A DNA stretch of 64,000 nucleotides from Lepeophtheirus salmonis (GCF_016086655.4 NC_092584.1:10095907-10159906); one strand, 5' to 3'. Positions 46,715 to 59,500 are shown, numbered from the stretch's first letter. Notes: generated by a model from the letters alone, not told the origin. A program made the numbers and translations.

Positions 46715-48348
46715 TTATAAGATAGTTTGAATGAGGCCTCGATATCCGTCCTTTAAGAACTCTTTGAGGGTTTCCATATTTTTATCAAAAGCCAACTGTC
46801 CCATAGTACTCATCAATGTGTTGGCTGTTTTACCCATAACACCTCCTCCCATGAGATTCTCAAAATCAAAGGCCTGCTCATCAAAACCAATCCCGATTTC
46901 CAACTCTTGCATAACCAATTTCATGTTCTTGGTTGAGGCTGCTAGTCTGGAATAAATAGAAATGAGTGTAAACAGTTATTGAACGCCCCTCTGAGAGTAT
47001 CTAGGTGTAGAGGACGGGCTTAAGAGGGGGTCTTACCGAGGTCAAATTGGATATAGTCTTGTAAAAAATTAAATATATACACTAAAGGTGGGTTACCATA
47101 TCTATCATGCCGTTGTTTGAAATTTATTTATAAGAACTTTTGCATATTATATTCTTCAAACCTCAACAACAAAAAGAGTTTCTATGCTGAAAGGCTGAAA
47201 GGACTATCGGGAGGGCCGTAAAGGGCGACTCGGAATTGTGTTCATGCACAAGGATCCCACGCCACCTTCTTACAGAATACATGCATGCCAGGAGGGTAAA
47301 AAGGTAAAGAGGCAAAGAGATGTGAGGCCCTTCCTCGTCAGATTTGGATCCGCTGTAATGTGTGAAACACATGGGAGAGACAGAAAAATGTGTACTCATA
47401 AATGGCCACCATAGTTGCTGCCTTTCACAACTTGTCCAATGAGTCTGTCATCAATGCCTTTTGGTGACGTCTAAAGGTATTGATTGATGCTGAAGGTGGG
47501 CATATTTAGTGAGCAAGTTTGGAAAGGCTTTGTTCACAAGTTTTGTAAAAAAATAAATATTGTAGTATTACGAGTTGACGTTTTTCTGCCTAACCGTGTA
47601 GACGCAAAATAGATGTGGTAACCCAGATTGAAAATACATTTTAAGAAAGGACAGAAAAGAAAGAGCCGAGCGGAATCCTGCTCTATATGTATAGTCTGAA
47701 AGTTTGATTCTTACTTACACGACAGTCGACATTCTACAATTATCAATTGCGATCTTAAAATCCCCATTCCCTCTCACGGGCAGTAGCCCCGCAAGAGCAG
47801 TTCCATTCAATCTGTACATTCCCGTAATGACAATATCGGAAGTGAGTGTTAGCATGACCTTTAGGTCATTCAGCCCATAGTGTCGTACCACTCTTAAGTA
47901 ATCGACTTTGATGGAACTTAAACCAGAAATGACGATATTTTTTGCGATAAAGTTGATATCCATGAGTTTGCTCTCTTCGTCGATCTCAAACCCCTCTTGT
48001 AGATGAAGAGGATCCGTAAAGTGAAGGATTTCCGTTAGTTTATCTTGAACGATATATTTGTCGAATATTCTATTCAGTATGGATTCCATTGCAGTATCTC
48101 GGAAGGATTTTCCGCTTGTGGTGAGGGCATTGGATAATTCACCACTTTTTGCCCATTTAATTCCATTGACGTCTTCCAAGTCCAACTAAAATAAAAAGCT
48201 TCTGGAATGCAATCATAATCTGAGGAAATCATATTCATTTGCAAACCTTTGTAAGTTTTTCTTCAAGAGACTTGAACATTGGCTTGTCTCCTTGAACGAA
48301 CAAAATGACGACTGATAATATCAATATTTCGCTAAATGCCATCATCAT
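46715..48348 (-). CDS. Takeout/juvenile-hormone-binding-like secreted protein
   Basis: Exons are 48348-48247, 48185-47719 and 46946-46715, phases 0 and 2, giving 266 residues. The start is a signal peptide (MMMAFSEILILSVVILFVQG). The rest has the features of the arthropod JHBP/takeout (DUF233) family, which folds as a lipid-binding superhelix: GIKWAKSGELSNALTTS, then ISGLSSIKVDYLRVV, GTALAGLLPVRGNGDFKIAI followed by DNCR, and a C-terminal FDFENLMGGGVMGKTANTL with a final amphipathic segment. Length is typical of the family (about 240-260). The first donor (AAG/GTTTGC) is weak, so the first exon boundary is less certain. The ligand is unknown; in crustaceans, methyl farnesoate or other lipids are plausible by inference. 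Its last exon has a dead copy at 36723-36955. Confidence 0.72.
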
Positions 48349-49109
48349 TGTTGTAATATAGTCTGTAACAAAGAAAATGTATTTAGTACATTTTGTTAGG
48401 GCGGATTTTAGCGGGAGATTTCTTTGTTTGTCCTTTGATGACAAATTAAAAAATATATTTCTTTTTATTTTAAAACGACATTTTTTTTTATAAAATGTCA
48501 ATCCTTTTAAATGTTCATATGATTGATCCATTAGAGTTGCACGAATAAAGTATACGTTAACATTATAGATTTGCAATGGGCTAGAAAAGTAATGAATATT
48601 GGGTTTATATTTTAGCTTGCCCGTTTTTTGGTGTTGGCAGCCTGAGGAGATAATTTTCTTTTCCTCAGCTGTTATCATTAATATTTATTTCCTGAGTTGT
48701 GAATTTCCTTTTCTAAATAGATTCAAATATATTCCAAACCTAATTAAACATTCGTGCGTGCACATAAAAAAGACGGAGACTAACCATGAGGATTCGTTGC
48801 AGAGTTATAATTGTAATTCCTTGTTGGACTCAGAGTAATATCAAGGATAAGAAAATTAATGTACTTATTGCCAATGCCCTTTTTATTTATTTTGTCACAG
48901 CTGCTGTTAGCTGATAAAATGACACGTCATGACAGCTAAGCTCCTCCTCCTTCACATTCATGAAATTGTCAGAGTTACCATGTTGAGTTTTGGTTTATAT
49001 GACAAAATTCTACAGATTGGCATAATTTCTCATCTAGGGCATGAACGAGCTAAAAAATATATGTTATCTGATATATGCTGTAGCTGTTTTTAGCTTGGAA
49101 GCCCAACAT

Positions 49110-49265
49110 ACGTTTGTAACAGAGCCCTCGATGTGAGTAACATACCTTTTATATTAAATAACGTTGTCATTCAGGGAGTTGTATTATTTTGTCGCTAGAC
49201 GGCGCTACCCTCTGCTGCTTTTTTTTTTTTACAAACTAATATAAGTAAACAACGTTCATACCCAG
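49110..49265 (-). repeat. Dispersed repeat, inverted copy
   Basis: TTCAGGGAGTTGTATTATTT and ACAAACTAATATAAGTAAAC are the reverse complements of landmarks in the copies at 5330 and 52500. Confidence 0.6.
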
Positions 49266-49369
49266 TGATGCTAGTCGTTAGCATCATTGGGTATGTAAAG
49301 AAAGTGAAAATAAATATGGAAACCCCGATAACCAAAATAATGTTTTGGTAAAAAGAGAAGCTTTTCTAT

Positions 49370-49650
49370 CATGACGTTTCATTAGATCCGCTAAAAGTAG
49401 CCATGCCAAACGGGGAAGGGGTGAAGGAAATAAAAATGAATATAGGCAAGAATTACTCAGACGTCGATTATCAAGTCTACACTTAGTCCAACGAGGGCTT
49501 ATAATCATATCTCCCCAACAAAGCCTCTAGGTTACTCTCCGTATTTTATGAAGCACACGACACAAATGTTCAATCAGGTTCTAAATTATAATTAAATGTA
49601 GTAGAAAAGAATTTCCTTACTCCGTAATTAAATAATAATGATAGCAACTT
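49370..49650 (+). repeat. Dispersed repeat containing GGCAAGAATTACTC (copy 1)
   Basis: The copy is collinear with 55830-56070 and 59180-59500: GAAGGAAATAAAAA, TAGGCAAGAATTACTCAGA, AGGTTACTCTC, and AATGTTCAATCAGGTT recur in order. It is probably the end of a larger mobile element; no intact ORF is visible. Confidence 0.6.
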
Positions 49651-49659
49651 ATGCAACTT

Positions 49660-52600
49660 AAAAAAAAAAAAAAAAAAATGGTTGATATAAAAAATGCAAT
49701 AGATTAACACTACTGCCTATTAGTTCATCTGATTTATCAAAATTGAATAAAGATTGTATATTTTTCTCTAGGAGCGATTGTGAATCAAACCAACACACAG
49801 TCAGCTCAAAATAATTATTTATCTCGATTGTATTGTCGACTGAGCATCGTCGCTCCATTCTATTTTCATGGCTTGGCTATAAAAATGTATTCTGCGTGTA
49901 CATATTTACAAATTTTATTAAATGCAGGCCTCGGACAAGTGCCCCCCAACCGCATAAAATCGGTCATGAATTTATTCCAATATCTTTAATTGATTTGATT
50001 GATAAATTTCAATAAGAAATGTTAGGTTATGAATGAACTACATGTTCATCATGATTCGTTCACAAAACTTTTCCCTCAGTATATATATTTAATAAATATA
50101 TATTTGAATGACATTTCAAATATGTAGAAGATAATTAATGTGAATAAATATACAAAAAATATGTACTTACGTTGAAAATATCTGAACAAATACCTTTACT
50201 CCTTGTATCAATTACGAGATATTTAAACTAATTAATCATGGAGTGATTAATTTTTTTAAATGAATTTGTTTGCTTTCTTGAAATAATATACTTTGGTGAG
50301 ACAATGGGATTAATCGTCGACTTTGAAGTCAGGCTAAACAAAGGTTTTTTAACAAGACATGCAAGTGTCGAATGAATAATAATATATATCGCTCTTTGAA
50401 ATGTCAAACAATATCCTTTATCTGTTTGGGTTTCATTTGAATCCTTTTTATCTTTTCTTACTGATATTTCGTAGCTTCTTACTACAAACTTTAGTTTTAT
50501 TATTATGGAACACGATATATCCAATTAAATTCCTTAGTCAGGGTTAAACTCTACAACAACAACAACAAAATACTGTAGTCACAAAAATCACAAGAGATTA
50601 TCTCTCATTTTAAGTACTTTCATTGAATATCACTCTACATAAATTCAATCAACTTGATATTTAGTCGCAAACGCCTCCGTTCGTAGAAACTGGTTACTTT
50701 TCTTATATTACGCAACCTTTCATACAAAAAAATAAACAACCAGAAAAAGACCCTAAATGAGTTAATAGCCTCCAATTCTTAGACCAACTATGAGAATACT
50801 ATTCAATAATTGTTGAAAAGGGTTCACAGTTTAACAAAGGATAATTATAACTCCACCCATCCACTTTCTAACAATGATTAGGGGAAAAGACGCAGAAAAA
50901 TCGACAGGTGATTGTGTTTGCGAGGTAAGTCTGTGCTAGGGATGTGATTTTGGTGGAGAATGACATACAGTTTACAGATTAGAAAAGAAAAAACGGCTGG
51001 TGTTTGTTTTCTTTCGCATTTTTGTTCATCCTGTAATAGATCCTTCTGGTATGTTACTTTTTTTTTTTTTGTGTGTGGGGGGGGGGTTTTGGTTTTTAGA
51101 ATTTTTTCCCAAAAAATTCTAAAATCCATTGTTATTCACAAAAAAATTTAATTTTTCAAAAAAAAAAAAAAAAGTTAAAATTCAAATATTAAATTTTTTT
51201 GAAGAAAATTTCAAAAATCTATAGCTACTCACCAAAAATGGATTTTTTTTTCAGAAAAAAATTCAAATATTAAATTTTCTAGAAAAAAATTTCAAAAAAA
51301 CCACAGATATTGTTTAAATATAGAATTTTTAAGAATTTTTTTTCAAAACTGAGATTTTAGATATTAAAATTTTTTGAAAAAAAAAAAAAAAATTCCCCTT
51401 ACTTTTGATTTATTGTACCTAAAGTACCATCTATCAATTTTTTATCAACTTAATGCTAGTTGAATATAATAAGAATATATATTATTAATACTACTCCTCC
51501 TTACTTTTATTGTATCTTGCAAACATCTCCTCCGAAAAGAAATAGAAAAAAGTTCCCAGAATCAATTGGTAGTTAACCAATTCTTCCCCACCATGGAAAT
51601 TTTATTCAATAATTTTTGGAATTCTTCATCCCGTAAAATGAGCTAATTCCAACAAAACACACAGTATATTTTTGTGTTCGTGAGTTAACACCATGGCCAG
51701 TATTTTCGTATACAATCAATTACTAGTAATGTGCTTTTCGAGAGTGGTCCTGATCTTGGAACAAGTTTTTGAAGGTCTTGTCTCAAATCCACAATTTTTT
51801 TGTATCGTCGTCAAGACAAAGACCGATGCGATCAAATAAAATTTTCCTTGAATACTAAACAAGATCTCTTTTTTTCTCTTAATCTCTACTTAAAGCTAAT
51901 TGATCTCACCTTGGTCTCGTATTTATAAAGTTGTCTTGAAAAAACACTACCAATAGCCACCATTTTTTTAAAATTATTAATTTGCATTAGGAGCGATATA
52001 TCCAGGGGTAGAAAAGTCCTTATCGGACTGCAAGTTCAAGTCGAATCACAAGTGTTATCTTTCGACCCCGAGTCATTTCTATGATTGTGAAATCGCAAGT
52101 TGCAAGTCTTTAAAATGTGGATTCAAATCCAAGTCGAGTCACTAGTCTCTTTACTATTACTAGTCTTCATGTCTAGATGTCGAACAAATTTTCTTGCTTC
52201 AATCAGTTCAATTTGCCAATCAACATATCAGAAGATTAGTCATTGCTCTTAGAATTATACAAGTTTTGGTTCTTTGTACTTTTATATTCCAAAAACCGAA
52301 ATAAGAAGAAGACCAAAGGCTGCAAACCTCTTTTAAATACAGTTCAAACATTGAAATTACTCTTCCCGGGGTTTATTTCTCAGTGTTATTTTATCAATTT
52401 TGGATTGCAATCATTGCGGAGTACGAGCACTCCTGTGGCCTGGCCCGTTATAACTTATTAAAATTTGTCAAGTATGTCAAAAAGTAAACTTGTTTGTCAA
52501 TGGAGCGTTGCTTACTTATATTAGTTTGTAAACAAAGCGACAGGGATTGGCTCTCTTGCGGTAAAACAATACAACTCCCTGAATGAAAAAAACATAAAAT

Positions 52601-53477
52601 ATAGATATATTATTAACATAGAGGGCACTGTGATAATTATTCTCAGCATGTGTCATTTTTTAAACAACTAGTTTAAACAATAAGCTACCGACTGTCACAC
52701 CACCTAGGGGCTAATATACATATTTGTTGAGTTTCCTCATGCCTTATAATATTTTAATTCTAATTTTTTTGCCAAATTGTTTCAAAAAAATTGTAACTAT
52801 AAAATTTTATATTAGCATTGATTAAAAATACTGGTCAAAATTGTCAGAGATTTGTCAAAAGCCCCATTTCCTCCAAGAAACAATAGAAACACCCCTGCCT
52901 GTGACACAGACTATCCTCGTTATCACAGGTGTTACTGTAGTATATACCTCTAATAAATAGTTTAAAGACTATCATCCGTCTTAACCCCCTCATCCTTTAT
53001 CTCGTTCGAAATAGTGGATTTTCTAAATTGGCTTTTTAAAAATCTTGTGTATTTTTTTTTTTTTGTAATTAAGTTCCCATTTTACATAGTTGTAAACTGT
53101 TATCCATAAATAGATTTTCTGGCTTTTTAAAAATCCTGGTTTTTGTCTCAAATCCTCAATTGTAGATAACTTCTGCTAAGGTTAGGCAGGGATTTTTATA
53201 TGGCATTGTTTAAATAAGCCATCTAACAGATTGTGGATGGTAATAAGAGTTTTAATTTGGTAGTACTCAAAATTTATCCGAGGACTTAATCAAAACTTGA
53301 CTTTTATTGAGACTTGGGCAAAGACTTGAGACTCTTTTGCCATATTTGACAAAAATCCTATGCTAAGGTTAGGCAATTTTTATATTTAAATTAATAATAA
53401 CAATGAAGATAGTTTCATTTCCGCCTTCGTCTTGCCTTCTACAAAATCAGCTTATATTTTTAATTACAAAAATATAG
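49660..53477. other. Gene-free repeat-rich region
   Basis: No gene is recognised. The region contains an AT-rich repeat with G-rich edge at 51070-51400, two related blocks at 50640-50940 and 51480-51720, repeated AAGTCCAAGTCGAGTC-like text at 52020-52160, and a copy of the ACAACTCCCTGAATGA repeat at 52500-52745. Confidence 0.5.
52500..52745 (+). repeat. Dispersed repeat containing ACAACTCCCTGAATGA (copy 2)
   Basis: The copy has TTGCTTACTTATATTAGTTT, AACAATACAACTCCCTGAAT and TCACACCACC, in the same order as at 5330-5690. Confidence 0.6.
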
Positions 53478-53483
53478 ATTTAT
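53478..53483 (-). terminator. Poly(A) signal of the IFT121/WDR35-like gene
   Basis: TTTATT on the plus strand (AATAAA on the minus strand) lies 59 bases past the stop codon at 53542-53544. Confidence 0.55.
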
Positions 53484-53541
53484 TACAAAAATATAGTATG
53501 CTTTTTAACAAATTCAAACGGTGTATTTTGTACAATGTATA

Positions 53542-56500
53542 TTAAACCCTGATGAGGAAATGACAAAGTGGACAATTTCGCTTCATGGTGATATCCTCTT
53601 CGTAGGCTTGATGATGGCATGTGTTACAACTCCATACCTTTGATAGATTCATAAGAGGCCTTCCTGTTACGATACAAGTGGGGAACTTTGTTTGGCAAGA
53701 AGGACATGTATTCACCCTGCAAGAAATATAATTATTTAAGTGGATAAAACTCTTATGATCAAATATCTTTATTAGATGGTTGTAGAAAATGTCGATAAAA
53801 TAATAAAAATTGTTGAGTTGGACGGGTATGAGAGAACTTATGTCATTGTCCAAGCACTGAATATTAGCGCGAAAACCGTTTGGAACCATCTAAATCGGGT
53901 AATCCTAACTAAGTTAATTTTATTGTCAATATGAACTTCTCCTTGGGCTTTTTTCCCCCTAAAAAAATATAAACTCTAATAATAAATCATCATATTTATT
54001 CACCTGATCCATTACTTATTTCTTTGATTTATCAAAACCCACCGGTATGTTAAAGCTTTTTAAACCTAAGAGAGTAGGAACTTACCAATCAGGTATCATT
54101 GTTTCGCAGTTTGCACATTCCGCTCGGTTACTCCTCGTATCTTTTGGCCCATGTTTTGTGAATATATCCATTGCAAGCTCTCCATAGTCGTTTGAGTTCC
54201 CTAATTCCTCTTCAATGGATTCAAGTTTGATAAATGCACGTGAGCAAGTTCCAAAGGCTCTATTGGCGCAGGAGCTAAGTGCCAAAAGAGAATAGATATC
54301 TTCTTCATTTAAAATGTCGTCAAAAGTTCGTAGATGAAGGCAAGTTTTCATGGCATCATCTACAGAGCCTGCATAGAGTTGTCTTTGAGCCAGCATGAGA
54401 AAATGATAGGCCTCGGCTCCTCTCCAAGCCTTATCGACAATGCTAAAGAAGATTTAAGGTTAAAAAAAGTCAATTGTTGTTTGTTTAACCCTCCGTTACT
54501 TTTCTTTGGTTGTTTATCGGGAGTTCTAGATACTGGGAAGTCTATCGACATTATCCACCCCCTTCCCCTTAAACAATAGATCCTTCAGCTTATGTATACT
54601 TAATACACTCACACTTAGTGTATAACTACCTCCACTAACAAAGTTGAACGGAGGCTATGGTTTTATCCCTGTTTGTTACATTTTGAGAAGTCAAGATCGA
54701 AGGTCAGGATCAAGGTAACACAAAACGTTACAAATGTATAATCTCCCATAACTTCGGAACAAATTGAGAATCATAACTTCAATTTGCAATCTACCTAGTC
54801 CCCATTCTGGTTTGGTATTTTGTTTCTGAGTCACCAGGATTACGGCAAAAGTTACGAGTCGATTTTTGATCAAAGATTTTATATGTTCAATGTAATAATA
54901 ACCTTTTTTTCAGAATCTAAATTTTTCCTCCAATTTTTCCATAAATTTTTTTAATCCTGACCAAAAAAATCTAGAAAATCGGGAAAATTTATTTATTTAT
55001 TTTATTACTATTATTAGTAATATTATTCCCTATGGACACCCTGTCGTACTTGTGTTAGAATTTGAAAAGAATTAACGGAGAGTTAACGAATAATATAGAT
55101 AATTACCCAACGTCCCCGGTTGAATCATCAGCATTGAGTAGTAGGCCCATTAGAGCACTGCTCTTGGAGCCAGTTTGAATATTCTTCTTTAAATAGCTCT
55201 CAACAAGAAGGGCACTCAGAACATATATTTTCTTTATTTTTAATGGGCTGGATCTTTTAACGGTTTCTTTTTCTGCAATATCAGTTAATAGTTTAGCAGC
55301 CTCCAGAAAATGATTCGCTTTCCGATACAGCTCGATGGCCTGAAGAGTCTTATTATCATCTAGTAAATGTTTTGCATATTTGGCTAAAAGAGAAGAAATC
55401 TTATTGGGCTGATCGTGTTTTGATGCCAACTCCACAGCCTCATGCCATTGATTTAGATTCACACAAATATCAATTGCTTTAGAAACTTTCCCACACTTTA
55501 CATAAACTTCCACGGCCTGAGGGCCCAAACCCACGGATGAAAACATATTACCAAGAGTATGAAGAAGTGGATCATCCGGCTGAAGAGAGTCTAATAGGTT
55601 TTCCAAATTGTCAAAGTCTTCTATGGCATAATAACAGTTGACTAATTTTTCCGTGTTTCGTCCCCTCTCGTAGAACTGAGCAGCTTCTGTGAACTTGTGT
55701 CTGCAATTAAATGAACATGAAATCAGTGTTTGTATCAGGATTAGATTGATATGTAGTCATGAATATCATGGGTGTAATGAGCATATTAATATAAAAAAGA
55801 ATAAGAAAATCTACATGGAAGAATATGTTGTACAGGATCACCTACAATCAGCTGTGATAATGGAGGAGAGAGAAAAGGAAATAAAAAAGAACGTAGGCAA
55901 GAATTACTCGGATGTTGATCCCAAATTCTTGTTTGAGTCCAAATATTCAATCAGGTTTGCAATATATGTAATTCAATATATTTAGGAAAAGAAGTTTACA
56001 ACTCTGTTGTTAAATACTAACAACAACAGCTAAAGACAAGAAAATTCAATCTTGAGATTAGCAATGCCAAAAAAACAAGAAAAAAAAAAAAAAAAACGGC
56101 CGAGATTAAAAATGACCACGATTTACATCACTGCTGATATGGATTTTGGAGTGGATTGGGTTCCCAATTCTTTGGTAATAAAAAAAATAACCGATTCATT
56201 GGCTGATTATTCTTCTTCAAATTCATTCTTGAAGATCAAATATAGTAAAATCTCGATTTAACAGAATTTATGAAACTGGGCAAAATTTAACCTCATATAG
56301 ACTATTATGTTAAGGAATTTTCTATTAACATTTGAATTTGTTTTAAAGGATTTTTATTTAGTAATAGTAGTCGTGACCGGAATTACCCGGAGTAACTACG
56401 CAAAAATCCAAGTTTTATTAAATAATATAAACTCTCCTAATAACTCCCCAGGGAAATCCTCAGGGTTACTCTTCGTTTAATTACAGCCACATTAAAATTT

Positions 56501-58850
56501 CCTGATAATAAATGATATAGTAAGCAGTTCTTGAAAAACCGAGGTGTTATTCCTTTTCAAATAAAACCATTAAAATATAGTGGTTTTTTAACCTCTAAGT
56601 TGCACTTTCTCATGATTTGATAATCAAATTTTTTTAATAAAGCAAAGTTTGTCTGTGATTATATTACATATAATTTATGCTTGAATGAATACAGTTATTT
56701 TTTTATTTAATAAAAAATAACCCACTGTAGTCATATTAATGAAATCTTGCAGTAGTTTTGCATATAAAATCGAGAATGTGTCACTAAAGTACTCCCTGGC
56801 TCATGACTAGACTTGGGATTTTTGTAGCCAAAATGAGCTAAAAAAAAGCTCTAAACTTTTCGAAAATGACCACTCAAAATATCAAAATTGAGCAATTTGT
56901 ATTTAAAGGAAAATATAGTTTTATAAAAATAATTTAAAGTTATAAGTCTTGTTTTATGTTTGTACATAATTCATTCATAAATTTGGCTATATCATATCGA
57001 CCAATCAATAATTTAAAAAGATTTTCGTTCTTAATTTTTGTATTTGATCAGTATTGTCAGTTTTAAACATACTAAAAGACGTTCATATTAGTAGTTGTAG
57101 GAAATTTGAAGTTGGGCATATCTTTAGGAGTCTTTTAGATAGAGGGATCTCATCATCAACACAACTGATATTTGGTACATCCTTTTGCTTAAATCAAAGA
57201 CCAATTTGGCACAAGTGTCTTTCTCATTGGTTTCAAGATTCAATAGGGATTATTCAATAGTTTTTTTTTTGTGGTAAATTTTCCTTTTTTGGCTGTTGTG
57301 GGAATCTCGTAAAATTTTCCTTCCTCTAATTGGCTGTTGTGGGATATTTTTCAAAAGCTGATAATCTAACTAGAATTCAAACTGTGAAATTTATTTATAA
57401 AATAACTATTCATTAGCCTAAAGGTCAAAGTCATTTGTCATAACCAAAAAAGTTTTGTTTTTTGTTTTTTTTCTCAATAACTTTTTTTTTTTTTCTCATT
57501 ATTATTCTTTTATTCTTGAGGAGAGAACATCTAAGTAATGAGTAGTTACGTGTGAGTGCACTCATGAAAAAATGAAGAGTACCACAGAGGACTTCTTGTG
57601 AAGCTATTTAATTGATTCTTTTAGGTAAAGGTTGTCTGTTTTATCCGGCCCAATAACTCCGGTCAATCCCGGGAACTACCGCTGAATAAAATATAAGCAC
57701 ATACTTGAAACAAGCATAAGCTTTTGCAACAAATGAAGTAATTATAAGGTGAATTATTGATTTTATAAAATAATAAAAAAATTCAAATAAGAAATTTCTC
57801 AAAAAGCAGATTTGATACAAAAAACTTAATTACAAGTTCGTAATCAGCGGATAAAGTACTACTGGAATCGAATATGAATGTCAAAATATATATACAAAAT
57901 TCAAATTTTTGTTGACTTTCAATTTAACCGACTCGCAAAAGTATTGGACTAGCTCTAGTTTGAATACTTTTGGTAGACTTTTTATACCTCTCAGAATAAT
58001 AGTTTCCTATGGCATTCCACCCCTCCTCCATTTGCGCATCATTCCCTCCAGATCCCGATTTGAGGAGAGTAACCACTCGAAACCAATCCCCAAGTTTCTT
58101 CCTCAAATCAATGGCTAAGTCCTTTCGATCAATTTCCAAATACAACTTTTCTGTCTTATCATAGTCGTTAAACCATGCTGCAACTTCAGCCTGTCAATGA
58201 ATGATACATTAGTTGGGTCGTTCACAGGTTGTTGTTGTTTTTTTTGGGGGGGGGGAATATTTTTCGCAAATAAATCATAAAGTTAAAAGTTTGCGGGAAA
58301 AAAAGTTCAAAAAAAATTAAATTTTTTGCAAAAAAATTTCAAAAATTATTTGATAAATAATAAATTTTATGGATTAAAAAATTCATAGCTACTAATAGAA
58401 AATTATTTGTTTCGAAAAAAAGATTTCAAAAATTATATTTTTGAATAAAAATTTGAAAAATTCAAAGTTATTTATATAAAGTTAAATTTTTGGAAAAAAA
58501 ATTCAATTTCAAATAATAATTTTTAGTAAAAATTTTTTTAAAGATATCGTCCATTCTCAAAAAATCCAATTTATTTTTTGCTCTGCTGCATTGCCCGAAC
58601 CAGGAAATTTTTTTATTGTAAAAAACAAAAATTATTTGTAAAGTAAGGATGCACTTGCCTTTCGAATGGTCTCATTTTGTATAGAACTAAGCCTTTTGAC
58701 AAATTGAATGCCAGCAAAATCCTTACATCGAACATAAGCGGCTTCTGCAGTTGTTAAATCCAGCGTTTCTATTGCAGCCTCTGCCAGTAAACGCCATAAT
58801 CTTGGATGGGGGTTATCTTCTATGAAGGCTAAAGCGTCTTTGAGTCCAAC
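53542..58850 (-). CDS. WDR35: IFT121/WDR35, 3' half
   Basis: The last five exons are 58850-58659, 58190-57988, 55700-55107, 54442-54086 and 53716-53542. Phases join, giving 506 residues. The match is collinear with human WDR35 (IFT121), an intraflagellar transport complex A subunit required for retrograde ciliary transport. Examples are FIEDNPHPRLWRLLAEAA, VRCKDFAGIQFVKRL, LEIDRKDLAIDLRKKLGDWF, VNLNQWHEAVELA, AIELYRKANHFLEAAKLL, KAWRGAEAYHFLMLAQRQLY and SSCANRAFGTCSRAFIKL. These are the TPR-like helical repeats. The C-terminus is a Cys-rich zinc-binding end (CPSC, CNTC, CPLC). The first visible intron uses a GC donor (AAG/GCAAGT). The N-terminal WD40 exons are not in the window and must lie beyond 64000 or in a distant part of a large intron. 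Confidence 0.92.
55830..56070 (+). repeat. Dispersed repeat containing GGCAAGAATTACTC (copy 2)
   Basis: GAAAAGGAAATAAAAAAGAA, GTAGGCAAGAATTACTCGGA and TCAATCAGGTTTGCAAT match the copies at 49370 and 59180. It lies in a WDR35 intron. Confidence 0.6.
56243..57890 (+). repeat. Composite repeat block in a WDR35 intron
   Basis: The left edge AGTAAAATCTCGATTTAACA resembles pogo/Tigger-type termini. Blocks at 56530-56640 and 57690-57890 match 20700-20990, and between them sits a second copy (56800-57350) of the repeat at 10140-10640. This reads as one element inserted into another. Confidence 0.5.
58240..58580. repeat. AT-rich repeat with G-rich edge
   Basis: A GGGGGGGGG edge at ~58244 leads into AAAAATTAAATTTTTTGC units, as in the 51070 copy. 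It lies in a WDR35 intron. Confidence 0.55.
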
Positions 58851-59179
58851 CTAACATATATTAATCGTAATAATTATTTATGTAAACTAATTTATAAAAA
58901 GTATATTCAACCCTCTTGGCAAGGAAATAAATCCCTGGCCCACTTTTCATACACAAACACTATGGCATTACTTTTAATTTTAGGAATACACTAGGATTTG
59001 AAATGTCCTTAACTATGTATAACGAATATTAAACAGCATTTTTTTTTTGTGATTGAAATTGTGTGTATTTTGGGCATGTAAAAAAAAAACAAACTATAAC
59101 TCAACTTTGTACTCCTTACAATTTGAACAAATGTTTTTGAGAAGAACTACTATGAATTTTCATTAGCTCATATACAATC

Positions 59180-59500
59180 AGCTTTTACGAGAGGGAGAAG
59201 GAAATAAACAGGATCATAGGTAAGAATTTCTCCAATGTTGATCCTCAATTCTACTCTGAGTCCAATAAGGGCTAACAATTATAATTCCCCCAAAAAATCC
59301 TCAAGGTTACTCTCTGTCTTTTATGAGCACTCACGAATGTTCAATCAGGTTTGGAATATAACTAAATGTAGTAGGAAAATAAGTTTACTACTCAGAAGTT
59401 TAATAATTAAAACAGTTAAGGAAAATAAAATTCACTCTTCAGATTACCAATTTCAAAAAACGGACAAGTTAGCAGATTCACAAAATTTTCAGCACTATAT
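59180..59500 (+). repeat. Dispersed repeat containing GGTAAGAATTTCTC (copy 3)
   Basis: The copy is collinear with 49370-49650. Its 3' part (AAGGTTACTCTCTGTCTTTT, ATGTTCAATCAGGTTTGGAA) is the best preserved of the three. Confidence 0.6.

Noticed and set aside
47163..47399. 78-codon minus-strand ORF in the JHBP-like intron
   Set aside because: Joins to neither flanking exon in phase and shows no homology.
55689..55985. 98-codon plus-strand ORF in a WDR35 intron
   Set aside because: Begins antisense to a WDR35 exon and then runs through a dispersed repeat that is broken in its other two copies.
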